From Phytophthora quininea (lineage: Eukaryota > Oomycota > Peronosporomycetes > Peronosporales > Peronosporaceae), in assembly GCA_011947345.1 (NCBI GenBank), contig JAAVTG010000538.1, positions 124,001 to 188,000 on the forward strand: a DNA stretch of 64,000 nucleotides. Direction: 5' to 3'. Each line of letters begins with the position of its first letter. Position 1 is the stretch's first letter. Under the pieces are notes generated by a model, which was not told where the DNA came from, ran no database searches, and was given only the letters and a program-made list of their open reading frames with translations. The translations under genes and the position numbers were made by a program. This document shows, piece after piece, positions 1-10,359 of this stretch.

Positions 1-393
1 CTGTGGCGTCGACGGAGCCTTAGCAGTCACTGCAGGTTCCTTCAGACTCGGATGCAGCGTCGGCTTGTCCATGGGCTCGAATAGCTCCTCCTCCGTGTCG
101 AAGTCATCGAGAAACGCCTCAGCAGCTTGGAAGCCAGCGTCAAGCTCCATGGAGAACGGCTCGACCGCTTCGTTCTCCGGGACCTCGAGCGAGTGCGAGT
201 GTTTGAACGTCTGGTGGTCGGGGATCTCGAGCGAGTGCGACTTCTTGAAGGCGTTGGCTTTGAAGGCTTGCGTTAGGTCGAGCGCTTCGGTCTCATTGAC
301 TGCGCCGTGGTTCGCGTTGCCGGCCGTCGGCAGTTCGTACTGCGAGATGAAGCTGAGCGCCGCCTCGAGCGTCTCCACCTCGTTCTGCGCCAT
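1..393 (-). CDS. G1: bZIP-like/START-like family protein, N-terminal part only
   Basis: The ATG is at 393-391 and the frame runs open to the window edge, so only the first 131 residues are present. What is seen is the acidic N-terminal region: it opens MAQNEVETLEAALSFI and carries a stretch DAGFQAAEAFLDDFD. The copy at 7390 (G2) opens MVQNEVDTIEAAFSYI and has the same DAGFQAAEAFLDDFD stretch, so the two are close paralogues pointing away from each other. The basic/coiled-coil and C-terminal domains would lie beyond the edge. The function is inferred from the family only: putative nuclear DNA-binding regulator. A short internal duplication (two SHSLE[VI]P-type units) is visible near residues 45-60. 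Confidence 0.75.
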   Translation of the reverse strand, partial: MAQNEVETLEAALSFISQYELPTAGNANHGAVNETEALDLTQAFKANAFKKSHSLEIPDHQTFKHSHSLEVPENEAVEPFSMELDAGFQAAEAFLDDFDTEEELFEPMDKPTLHPSLKEPAVTAKAPSTPQ

Positions 394-857
394 TGTCGCA
401 GGTTTTACGGTGCCAGCGAGTTGGGAAGTGTGACGACGGCAAGAGCGGCGTGGTCATCACACACGCTGAGCGAGTCTCTGCGTAATACTCGCCATGTGGG
501 AGGAAGAGGGCGCAATGTGCACCAGTTGCTGTTTACGCGGTTTTGCGGCACTGTTTCGGGTCGTAATCACAAAACCCGGCAGAAATCATTTTTCTAGAAA
601 AGTTAATAAATGAATATCGAAGGTAAAATATTGCAGTTCGTGGTAATAGTATATACATATGAAATTGGCTACAACTGTGATATATCGAGTTTTAGAACAG
701 GTCAAATCGATGCAGTTTCTCGCAGACGACTTGCATGCGCGCTTCGACGCAGCAACTGCGGTGGATCTTTCTCATCGGGGTGGCTACCCTCACTGCTGTT
801 TACGGGCGGTGGTCCGTGGTGCGCTCAAGGCTCGTCTTATCTTCAATCATAGTTTTA
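394..857. other. Intergenic, left half of the G1/G2 divergent promoter region
   Basis: No credible gene. It lies between the start of G1 and the left end of the retrotransposon and should hold the G1 promoter. I saw no clear oomycete initiator match. Confidence 0.5.
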
Positions 858-948
858 CTTTCCACTCTTTACGGGGTCAATCGAAGTATATATTAGCGGG
901 AACTTATGCAATGACCATCAGCTCAATCCGAAAAAGGGACGAGGAGAG
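858..948 (-). repeat. Split direct repeat B2
   Basis: A 91-bp copy of 1140-1230 (offset 282 bp). It marks the 3' terminus of the element in its own orientation. Eight bases (949-956) separate it from A2. Confidence 0.88.
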
Positions 949-956
949 GCGGGTTC

Positions 957-1143
957 CTTCTTGCTTGCGTGGTGTTCTTCAGGTTTCGAAGTGGGGAGAA
1001 CGCCACGCGGCCAAACTGGTGGCCTGCGGCGCACTGAGCTAGCGGTATAGATTACAGATGTGTACCGGTATACCGGTATGACAAAGAGGTACAACTTTAA
1101 GTGGAAAACATAATTCCCTAGCTTCGCCATGGAATACCGCTTT
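957..1143 (-). repeat. Split direct repeat A2
   Basis: A 187-bp copy of 6729-6915 (offset 5772 bp) with one visible substitution near 1056/6828. It overlaps B1 by four bases. Confidence 0.88.
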
Positions 1144-1230
1144 CCACTCTTTACGGGGTCAATCGAAGTATATATTAGCGGGAACTTATGCAATGACCAT
1201 CAGCTCAATCCGAAAAAGGGACGAGGAGAG
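1140..1230 (-). repeat. Split direct repeat B1
   Basis: A 91-bp copy of 858-948. The recombinase stop codon (1205-1207) lies inside it. Confidence 0.88.
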
Positions 1231-2343
1231 CGGTGCCCCTGAAAAGGTCATGCAATAGATTCCCACTAATGTAGCGTCGAATCCCCCGTGTACCTGTTAC
1301 CATACTGGCAGACAGGTTTGCCACCGATTCCTTGCAGAGTCTGGTGTATGACTTGAATGCGTCTGACACCCATCTCCCGTGGAATTGGATCGTGAGCGCA
1401 TCTGTACCGGAACGGTACATATGGGTTGCCCCACCAGCTCGTAAGGAGTGCGAGCTGAAGCGACACGGGTCGTGACCGGATCTGCATGCGGCTTGCTTGA
1501 TCGCTGCTGCCACATCGGCCGTAGAAATGCAGGCCGGTCTACGGTGACGTGTCAGATACACCGCCGCCGGGATGTCGGTTGGTAGATTTTTCCGGGCTTG
1601 GAGAAGAAGCAGGGCTCCAAACACCGGACACAGGAACTCGTGGCCGGATCGCGAGAGCATTCTTGTGGTGGGAGAGCTACCCTGATTCGTCTTAGACCCA
1701 ATTAGCCGCAGACACACAGATTCGGCCTCCGGCGGGTGTAGCGTAGGATGGCCGTTTACATCGAGGACTGCGATGTCTTGTGCGCGAACAGCAAACCACT
1801 TGAATGACCCATTGGATATCGCCACGATTTCCGAGCGTCTCATGAGGAAAAAGAACGCCAAGCATATGACCCCCACAAGGCTTGCTCAAAGGGCTCAGAC
1901 ATCGAGAGGCTGCGAAAGCAGACTTCGAGGAGCTCGAGCGACACGGGTGCCTTCCGCAGCGGAGGAGAATCCAGGCGACGTATTCCTTTGAGGAGCATTC
2001 GGATGTGCGGGTGTGCTATAGGGAACTCAAGGCCGACAGCCGCAAAGAAATGCCGCACGCCGAGTAGCACCGCCATGATTGAATCACTGCGAATAGGCCC
2101 TCCAGATCCAAACCCATAACGAAAGCCGTGGAGGACGAAGTCGGAGATGTGCTGCACTTGAGCCGCTAAGGGAGTTCCAGCCAAAGACGGCGGGACTCCA
2201 TGGCGTGACGCCCAAGCCGACCACTTGGCTAACGATCTTCTGTACTGGTCAAATGTGGAATCGGCAACGGAGTGAGCGCGGAGATACGCAGCCAGAGATC
2301 GGTCAGCCCCTGAACGTCCACCGAAGGTGTTATCTGTCGCCAT
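1205..2343 (-). CDS. Tyrosine recombinase of the retrotransposon (one frame break)
   Basis: Integrase that would insert the circular cDNA. The N-terminal SAM-like core-binding half is 2343-1840, starting MATDNTFGG. The catalytic half is 1876-1205. Visible catalytic residues are the Arg of LMRRSEIV, the H-x-L-R of SHSLRAGG, the second His/Trp of FHGRW and the Tyr of SYTR, which is the R-H-R-H/W-Y set. The halves are in different frames. The switch falls at the C5 run 1870-1874, where one more base would make a single ORF of about 379 aa. The gene overlaps the end of the RT gene by about 115 bp in another frame, as is usual in this order of elements. Its stop lies in repeat B1. Confidence 0.85.
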
Positions 2344-4590
2344 CCAGCAGTTAGTGACGAAAACTTAGCTACGTATGATGGGTTAGCGGCGATGCGGGAG
2401 CCAGAGTCAGCCCGGTCATTGTCGACACCTGCCACATGGGACGACGAGAAACGTAGTTGTAGTGAGGTCTCCCACCAGCACAAAAGTCGGATGATCACTT
2501 GGGCACGAGGGTTTCGTGATGAGAGCTTGTTTTGCCAAGCCACCGCAGAGGTATTGTCAATACGGAACTGGACATGACGGGGGCGAGAGCCGTTTGAGAC
2601 ACCGGTGCTCCATCGGGGGCCCCACACTTGGACCGCAAAAGCACAGGAGAGCAATTCGCGGAAGTTGATATCGAACCCGTTCTGTATGCCTTTCTTGAAC
2701 GCCGCGATTAGTGCGCGTTCTCGTCCTGAGAACTGATACGTAAGAGCCTCTTGTGATGTGACGTCCAGAGCACATAACCCGTAATCAGACGCATCCATTT
2801 CCACAACAACATCCGGCGCTGGAAGAGAGTTGAAATACTCCAGCGAAACCCCGTTTAGGTGAGATGTGTGCAGTACGAGCCACCACCACCTCAGATCTTG
2901 CTTCATGTCGTGCGTAACTGAAACACTCTGGAAGCGATGCAGATGCGATTCACGCTGGCGTAAACGCTGGAGAAATGGGCGTGCAGCCCGAATGCAAGTT
3001 GCCACGTGACGAAGGCTACCCATCAGAGATCGGTACGCCTGTCTTGACAGTTTTGATGTTGAGTAGGCCGATGCCACGATATCTCGCGCCTTTGCTATTT
3101 TTGCAGCTGGCATTGACACTGTTTCTGCAATGGTATCAAACTCGAGACCCAGCACCCGCTGCCGTGTACTCCAGCCCGTAAACTTCTTATCATTGATGGC
3201 GTCTGCGCCTAAGACGACCACCATGGCAAACCGTAGCGATCTTTCGGCATCGCTGCAAGCTGTGCTAATATCTGCTGAAACATTGATGTGATCGTCGACC
3301 CAATGGTAGTTAAAGAAGCCTCTCGGGAAGACGCTATTGGTGTGAGATCCATGAACATGCGCTATGGCTCCACCGGCAAGTTCATAGAACCCTGGGGACC
3401 CAGTCCACCCGAATGGAGCGGCCAGTTCGATAACGATGACATCCTCCTCCTCAATATGTCCGGCGAAAAGGTGCACACTTTTGCTGTGAATGCTGATGTT
3501 GCGGAAAGCTGAGGCGACGTCGCCAGCCATCACACAGACCCGTGCGGCCTGATGTTCACGCTTCGACTTCATAATCTCGGTAGCCACAGCGTCACAGTGA
3601 TTGTACTCCGGCTTGATTATACTGTCTTGGTCCGTGAGGTCGTTGATGGATTCACCTTCGGGAAACGATAGATCGTGAATAGTACGGCCCGATACCGAAG
3701 CGTCGTCACCGCCCTTGTCAACGACCCCAAACGGGCTGATGATAACCTCGGGCCACAGTTGAAGAAGATCCCTGTCAAGGACTAGACAGCGTCCTGCGTC
3801 CTGCTCTTTTCTGATATTCTTGCGGAGCACATTAAGACGTTCCTTCGCGGACTTGTGGTTTGGCGGTCGTTGCGTTTGGCGTGGCGGAGTTTTGCGCAGA
3901 CACACTTTGACGCCACCTTCCACGACTTTCAGGAGTTCATCCAGATGCTCGTATCCGTGGCAAGCCTTTTCAGTATCGCAGGAACCAAATTCTTGTTTGG
4001 GCGATAATCGCTACTCGTTTGGCCTCGCACAAGTTCCACAAACTCCGGAAGTGAAGCACCGGAACGACGTACATACTCGGAGAGAGCCTTCTGCATTGGA
4101 CTATCCAATAGGTACTCAGGGCCCGAAATACCCGATCGTGTAGTCGGATAGCCACCGGGCGGAAGTTCTACACCCAGCTTGGCCATAGCACGTCCCAGAT
4201 CGGCTCTCCGTATTTGCGACAGGCATTCACTTCTTTTCCGGGCATTCGCGTGTACCGCTAGTGCAACCTCGCTGCTGATCACCGGACGCAAGAGTTGCCT
4301 TCGCTCTTCGCCAACGATGCAATCTATAACGGTGTGTGGCTTGGGAGAACCCTAGGAGTCCGTAGCCCCGCGCTCACATCACCCGTTGGTCGTAATTGTG
4401 GTGCTGACTGTATGGCCAGCACAGGCTGTATGGCCTTGGGCGACTGTATGGTCGGCCCGGACTGTATAGTCGGTAGTGTAGTGGTGGGTGACTGTATGGT
4501 CAACCCGGACTGTATAGTCTGTGAAACTGGCAGGCCTGACTGCGCAGGTGCCGTGTTCAGAATAGGAGCGTCAGCCTGGTGGGTGCTCAC
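2229..4590 (-). CDS. Reverse transcriptase-RNase H (pol) of the retrotransposon (frame breaks)
   Basis: The main 564-residue frame (3923-2229) carries the reverse transcriptase. The finger motif is near GRTIHDLSFPEG, and the catalytic box reads NYHWVDDH, so the usual Y/F-x-D-D is V-D-D preceded by W. The RNase H domain follows: EMDASDYGL, then the conserved block IDNTSAVAWQNK and the last acidic site in HVAGVDNDRADSGSR. Two upstream pieces in other frames (4291-3929 and 4590-4324) join it if one base is added at T4 3967-3970 and at G3 4343-4345. The first piece contains short TIQS[GP] repeats. No ATG start is evident, so the start at 4590 is only the upstream limit of the open frame. The gene may be expressed by re-initiation or fusion with gag. 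Confidence 0.78.
4408..4530. repeat. Degenerate 12-15 bp tandem repeat in pol leader
   Basis: Repeated units of the form GACTGTATGGTC / GACTGTATAGTC. On the minus strand they encode repeated T-I-Q-S-G/P peptides. Length variation is likely between element copies. Confidence 0.55.
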
Positions 4591-4812
4591 CCAATTGGAT
4601 GGTGGACCGAGGTGTTGTGCCCCGGAGGCGTCGGCCGAAAGGCAAACACCGTGCCATCACCGCAAATTTTCCGCTCGCGCGTCAAAATCCTCCCCACCGC
4701 TTCGCTCCCACCCTAACCGCCTCCCCGCGTTCTGTACGGCCTTCGCGGGGCGCCGTTGGTGTATGGCATGCTTCGTAGCTCGATTGCAGATTCCGAGCAG
4801 AACTTGATGTAT

Positions 4813-6697
4813 TTATCTGCTTAATCTGCAGCTCAGACCGTGGGGATGTCGAGCTGTCATCCCTACGGCGCCTTCAACGGCGGTCTTCAGTGAACGCGGC
4901 GCGTCCTCCGTACGTACGCTCAACCCATTCAAGCAGGCGCGTGGGGAGGCGATCCGGCCAGTCGTGTTCACGGCGAGCATTACCACATCGCTCCCTTGTT
5001 CCGCCCGAGCACGGAAGTCCCACGACGTTGAGCAGGCACGGCTCTTTCCCCGGCGATTAATGGGGATCAGGCGTCGGATGGAACTCGGGATAGCTGGGCG
5101 TCGGGTCTGGTCTCTGCTCCCGCCGTCACGTCTTGGACCTACGCGCGCAGGCTCTTCGTCTCCGTCGTTCGATTGCGACAGCGCGCTCACCAGCGCCATC
5201 GTCCATACCGTGGACTGATAGTCAATGACCTTGAGCGCCTCGCAGAATCCGCTCCACCAGTGCGGGTCGTCCAGCTGCAGGAAGCCCAGAGCAGTCCCTA
5301 TGAACTTGTTGACGTATAGAAGCGTGAGTCGAACGCGAGCCCGCGTGTTCAACGGGTCGGCTGATTTGTTTCTTGATACGAAGTTTCGGAGGCGAGATGT
5401 CAACTTCCTCATGTGATCGTACCAGACTTCTTGCCCAAAGGCATTCAGTCCGTGGATTGCATCCAGGATATCCTGGTACCCGTCGCACTTGATCGATGCT
5501 GAAGGCAGGGACGCTGAGGGGCTGAAATCACTTGAGAAGTTGGCATTGCTTGAGCCGTCCTCTAGCGCCGATAGCTCCGGCGATTCTTTGAAGTGCAGCA
5601 CAGTCAGACCACGCGACCCGAGACGGCCACTGAAGATTGCCATCAGCACTGCAGGGGTGTTCTGAAGTTCGTCGACTCTAGCTCCCGCAGCCACAAAACA
5701 TAAGACATCGCAGACAGGGGCTTACCTGACTCGGTGCCAAACGACCGGAACATGCGACTAGCTGCCAGCATGTGCGCCTGGGGAGGGTTATAGTCTCCCT
5801 TGGCCTTCTTGGAAGCTTCTGGAAAGCTCGCCGACGTGAGATAGCACACCTCGGGCGGCGGCAGCTCTCCCTTGTTGTTTGGAGCAGTGTGATTACCCAC
5901 AGTGCGTGGCTGGACTGGAACTTCGGTGCTTGGAAGCGGAGTGGTCGGCTGACCAGCCACGAGCGTTCGAAGGCGCTGTACCTCGTCCTTGAGAGACTTG
6001 ATTTGGGACAGCAGGTCTTGGTTGGCCCCAGCAGCTTGGGCGGCTACGGTCTCCGCTTCGACGGAAGCCATGTGACTCTCTCGAGTCGCGCCGGGCTCAA
6101 AAGAGGCCATGAAGGCGTTCAAGTCGAACCCTCCGTCGGATCTGGACGACGTGGAGGTGCGCTTCGATGTGGGCCCAGCCTTGGCCGCCTTTGCCTTCGG
6201 GACTGTCGTTGCCTTCCGAGTCTTCTTTGCTGATGGAGGCGGGGCCTTCTCTTCCAGGTCAGACTCGGACTCGGTGGAAGCCTTCGCCTGCACTGGAGAC
6301 GGAGACTTCCGTGCCTTCTTCGCCGGAGGTGCAGGGGCCTTGTCCTCCATATCTGACTCGTGGTCAATGGTGCCGTCCTCCGTAGTCTTCTTGGCGGTTG
6401 TCACGGTACTGGAAGTCCCCGTGCGTTTAGACAGCTTCTTCTTACCCTTGCGGGCATCGCCATCGGCTGCGCCGGGGACAGGTCTCAACGGCGCTCGCTT
6501 GCTTTGGCGCAGGGGGAAGGCTCAGTCGTACGTCTCGCAGGTGCCGTTGTCCATGGCTCATCTTCACCAGTTACGTCCACCAGGACAGGGTCAGCCGCCC
6601 TCGCCGGCGGGCGCTCGCTGTCCGAGGGAGAAGTGTCAGCTCTGGACGAAGGGGAGCCTGGGGCGCTGGCTTGGTCGGAGGTTCCGCGGGTGAGCAT
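4813..6697 (-). CDS. Gag-like protein of the retrotransposon (two frame breaks)
   Basis: The first in-frame ATG is at 6697, just inside repeat A1. The frame is Ser/Thr/Pro- and Lys-rich (disordered, RNA-binding style) and then has a probable coiled coil near LLSQIKSLKDEVQRLRTLV. The C-terminal part (5694-4813) is globular with several Trp, including DDPHWWSGFCEAL. Breaks at G5 6512-6516 and A4 5695-5698 each need one added base to give about 628 aa. The frame upstream of 6697 is open to a GTG at 6778. No zinc knuckle was recognised. The gag assignment rests on position and composition, not on a named domain. Confidence 0.6.
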
Positions 6698-6728
6698 GCT
6701 GGACTTGGTAGAGAGAGAAACCCCTTTT

Positions 6729-6915
6729 CTTCTTGCTTGCGTGGTGTTCTTCAGGTTTCGAAGTGGGGAGAACGCCACGCGGCCAAACTGGTGGCCTGCG
6801 GCGCACTGAGCTAGCGGTATAGATTACCGATGTGTACCGGTATACCGGTATGACAAAGAGGTACAACTTTAAGTGGAAAACATAATTCCCTAGCTTCGCC
6901 ATGGAATACCGCTTT
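6729..6915 (-). repeat. Split direct repeat A1
   Basis: A 187-bp copy of A2. It forms the 5' terminus of the element and probably holds the element promoter, because gag begins 32 bp inside its inner edge. Confidence 0.88.
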
Positions 6916-7389
6916 TCATTCAGCATACTTGCAGTTAGAGTCAACTGAGACCGACCATTCGCGAGTTGCGACTGGGAATTCTTCTTCGGGCGACGATCTC
7001 TCGCTACTAGCGAGTCACTACCGCTAGGAGATGCCTCTGCGTTCACTACGGATTGTGCTCTCGACGACTACGGTCAAGACGTACCCGGTACGGTCGAGAC
7101 CCGGCACAAACTCGCTCCAGGGTGTCAATTGAACGAGATCGGGACGATTCGAGTCCTTAACGTGGTGCCATCGCTCCACGACCAGGTGTTACGTGCCCTC
7201 CATCTCTTGGTGCAGTTCTTCAATGGCGTAGATGAGGAACACCGTGAGCGCGTCCACAAAGAGAGCCCCCAGTTGCTACACTGCACGATTGTGAGAACCA
7301 ATTCCAATAAACAACAAATCGCTGCACCTTACGCCGAGTACCAAGGTGGCGGCGAGGCTCTTACTTCCCAACTTGCCGTCGTCGTGGCA
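6916..7389. other. Intergenic, right half of the G1/G2 divergent promoter region
   Basis: The frame upstream of the G2 start is open from 7129, but alignment with G1 puts the start at 7390, so this is read as promoter and 5' leader. Nothing else recognised. Confidence 0.5.
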
Positions 7390-8846
7390 ATGGTGCAGAA
7401 CGAGGTGGACACGATCGAGGCGGCATTCAGCTACATCATGCAATGCTTGCCGGCCTGGGGCGACGCGAACCAAACCGTAGGCGATAAGATCGAAGCGCTC
7501 GACCTCAACCAAATCTTTAAGTCGATCGAGACCCCAACGGTAGAAGTCCCCCTTTCAATGGAGTTTGACGCTGGTTTCCAAGCGGCTGAAGCGTTTCTCG
7601 ACGATTTCGACATGGACAAGGAGCTGCTCGATCACTTGGAGAAGCCGTTGGAGGTGGCGCTGCGTTCAGAGGTGAAGGAGCACGAAGAGACTGCTAAGCC
7701 TCCGTTGACACCGCAGAGAAGGCGCCAAAGATGGCCCCGAAAGGACGAGATCAGCAAACTTCGAGACACCATCGCAGAACTCTCGCAGCAGCTCGACCAG
7801 CTACAAACGGCGTCAGTATCGAGTACCCTGGAGATTGCAAACGCTAACGGCTCGATCTTTTACCAGTCGCTGTGGCAAAAGGTGGCTGCAAGACAGCTTG
7901 TGCTACGGGAAAAAGCAGAAGAGACCAACGCACAACTGCGGTCTCTTGCATTGGCGCAGGCACGGAAGACCAAGAATCTCAAGAGAATGTTCAGCAGACG
8001 CAACGACGCAGAGGTAAGAAGTTTCTTGATGAACTTCTCAATTTGCTTGGCTGTTCTAATCGTCCTACGTGGTCTCGCAAGACACTGGAACTAGTCGGTC
8101 TTAAGCGTCGGAAGCACGTTCACAAGGCCGCTCCACCACCCAAAGACAACACCAAAGTGTTTGAGAAACTACTCAACGGCACCGACGAACTGTACGCCGG
8201 ACTGGACAAGCTGTTCATGGACAATGGTATGCCGAAAGTGCCGTGTCCTGGACGCAAGCGACAAGCCCACCGAGATACTGTCAACGGAGCCTTCGTCGTG
8301 TTCCTTGACAAGAACAAGGTGCCGTTCGACCTGGAAAAGACTGCCAAGGCGGTGTGGAAGCTGCTCGCTGGTCGACACCGCAAAGACGGACCGTACATTC
8401 AGGGAGCGATCGACTGGGAGTCTCGAGAAGACGGAGACACCGTCACCAACTACGTGTCCTTCAACTGCGTCGCTGGAGACGTCTCTGCAGAGCTCCAGAC
8501 ACGAGAAGTGGCTCGCAGATACGTGACCAAGGACCGCACGTCGTTCATCTGTCGGTCCGTCATGGAGCCAACCCCAACAGGAGTCTACGGCAAATTGGGT
8601 CTCAAGTTCTACGAGACGATGGTGGTCGTCGTGAAGCGAGGCGAATCGCTAGCGTCAGGACGGGAGACCACCATCATCGAGAGCTACCTGTGCGCGACGC
8701 GGCACGACGAAGGCACCGAAGTGGCTCGCAAGTTCCGCGGCCAAGTGTACGTCGACATCGCGATCGAAGGCTGGGAACGCACGCTGACCGTCAACAACCA
8801 GGACATCGAGAACTTGCTGTTTGATGAGTCCATTCGGGCCGGCTAA
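7390..8846 (+). CDS. G2: bZIP-like/START-like family protein
   Basis: Exons 7390-8013 and 8082-8846 with a 68-bp phase-0 intron give about 462 aa. The start is chosen by alignment with G1 (MVQNEVDTIEAA). Order of parts: acidic region (1-95); basic stub and coiled coil near residues 115-150 (QRWPRKDEISKLRDTIAEL); second conserved coil with the family pattern W-x-K-V-A-x-R-Q ... A-x-x-x-x-N-L-K-R; then the C-terminal domain with DELYAGLDKLF, a PCPGRK motif and VPFDLEKTAKAVW. The intron sits at the same place as in G3, G4, G6, G9, G12 and G13. Putative transcription regulator in which the C-terminal domain may bind a lipid or other ligand (inference). It converges with G3, whose stop is only 30 bp away. 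Confidence 0.85.
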
Positions 8847-8876
8847 GAATGCAATAAAACGAGTAAATGTCTTCTC

Positions 8877-10359
8877 TTATGAACTCTTTTGCGCTGCTGT
8901 TTCTCGGAGTAGCAAATTCTCCAAGATGCTATCGTTACCAGCCTCGATATCGGCTCGAGATTGCAGCACAAAGTCCGTCAGAGAGCCAAGCTCCCACTGC
9001 GCGTCCAGATCGATGTCTGGGGTCAAGGTCGAGTACGACTGAACTAAAGTCATGGGGCCCGAGCCAGCAATTTCTCCCGTCACGTCCCGCGCGAACACCC
9101 AGCCAATATCTCGGAATGTTATCCCGTCCGAAGCTGTGTCCGACATCTCAACTCGGTCGATCGCAGAGTTCCGAACCAGAGTCATCCGTCGATCCCCAAC
9201 ATGCCGACGGTGTGCTTGTCGTCCGCTCATCTTGGCCACGCGATTGTCCAGCTTGATCTCGACGCCAAACTTCCGGAGCACCATATTCTCACTCGTCTCC
9301 ATGTACTACAAGGAATAGTTAGCTTTTCATTCCCTGCAGTAGAATCCAATGCAGCTGCGTACCTCGTCGAAATATGAATTGAACTTGATGCCTTTTTCGC
9401 TCGTAAAGCGCCAAATCGCTCGACACGTCACATCGAAGGTGAACGGCACCAGTCTGCTGTGCTTGAACTCGATAAACATGCCGGAAAGATCATCGTATTT
9501 GACATCTTGTTCGCGGATGACTGGGTTCGCCACTGTAACGATCGGAAGCGTCGACAGATGTGAATCGGAAAGAGTATACAGCGCACTGAGATTCTGAACC
9601 AATTCGTGAAAGACATCCGACCCAGACACTGAAGCATCTTGGGAAAGCTGGCGAGGTCGCTTTGAAATCTCGCCGGTAATCTACACCGTAAAAAAATAAT
9701 GAATATTCTAAAGACAACGCAGATTGCAACCATTTTACCTGCTCGGCAGCGCGCTCGCGTTTGTGCAGAATTCGCTGCAGACTCTTGGCCATCCGCACCT
9801 GCGTCTTCAACTTCTCTCGCAGCTTTGAGTTCTCGGATTCAACCATCTCTCGCTGACTCTTTTGCCGCTCCGCCATCGTCTTCCAGAGCGCGACCGACTG
9901 CTCGTGTTTCAACGCTGCTGTCGAAGATTTCGGCGACGACGGTTTATTAGCCGGAGGTGGTGTCTGACTGGTCTCGGAGTTCTCTCGAAGCTGCTGTAGT
10001 TTGTCTTCCATGTCCTTGACTTTCTTGCGTAGGTATTCCAATTCCTCTTTCCTGCTGACGCGATGTCTGCGTGGGGTTTTGGTCGTCGTCTCCGCTCCGA
10101 GATGAAGCGTTGGCAACGGCGGATCCAGTGAACTCGTCGACTGTAGCAACGCCACATTGGAACTCGGTAGCAGTGTAGTTGACGTCGGTGGTCGACCACC
10201 ATCGACAAATAATTCGCCCAGCTCAGTGCCGTCCACTTTGCCGGGCTCGGTCGTCTTGGTCTCTTGGTTCTCATCCATCTCAAAGTCAGCGATGAACGCT
10301 AACACATCTTGCAGTCCTGTGAGTTCACTACCGGGCGTGGTGGGGGTGAATCCGCTCAT
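8877..10359 (-). CDS. G3: bZIP-like/START-like family protein
   Basis: Three exons on the minus strand, 10359-9739, 9680-9363 and 9305-8877, with introns of 58 and 57 bp, both phase 0, give 455 aa with no frame break. The N-terminal 110 residues are acidic and Ser/Thr-rich. The bZIP-like part is KTPRRHRVSRKEELEYLRKK followed by leucine heptads. The second coil has LWKTMAERQKSQREMVESEN. The START-like domain follows, with the family pattern FIEFKHSRLVPFTFDVTCRA at residues about 270-290. It ends in an acidic helix (ILENLLLRE). The three-exon structure is probably ancestral for the family. G7 and G8 are its closest relatives in the window. Confidence 0.85.

Larger units (their letters stand above)
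858..6915 (-). mobile_element. Ngaro/PAT-like tyrosine-recombinase retrotransposon, full length
   Basis: The element reads on the minus strand in the order gag, reverse transcriptase/RNase H, tyrosine recombinase. Its ends carry split direct repeats A1 (6729-6915), B1 (1140-1230), A2 (957-1143) and B2 (858-948), arranged A1-genes-B1-A2-B2. That arrangement is characteristic of Ngaro/PAT-type members of the DIRS order, which integrate with a tyrosine recombinase and leave no target duplication. A1 and A2 are 187 bp with one visible mismatch, and B1 and B2 (91 bp) look identical, so the insertion is young. No DIRS-type methyltransferase domain was recognised, which favours Ngaro. All five frame breaks inside it are single-base losses in runs of 3-5 identical bases. 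Confidence 0.88.

Noticed and set aside
6109..6693. Plus-strand frames of 194 and 149 codons opposite gag
   Set aside because: Antisense shadows of the Ser/Lys-rich gag region; low-complexity composition explains their length.
858..6915. LTR retrotransposon
   Set aside because: The terminal repeats are split (A1 ... B1-A2-B2) rather than simple long terminal repeats, and the integrase is a tyrosine recombinase, not DDE type.
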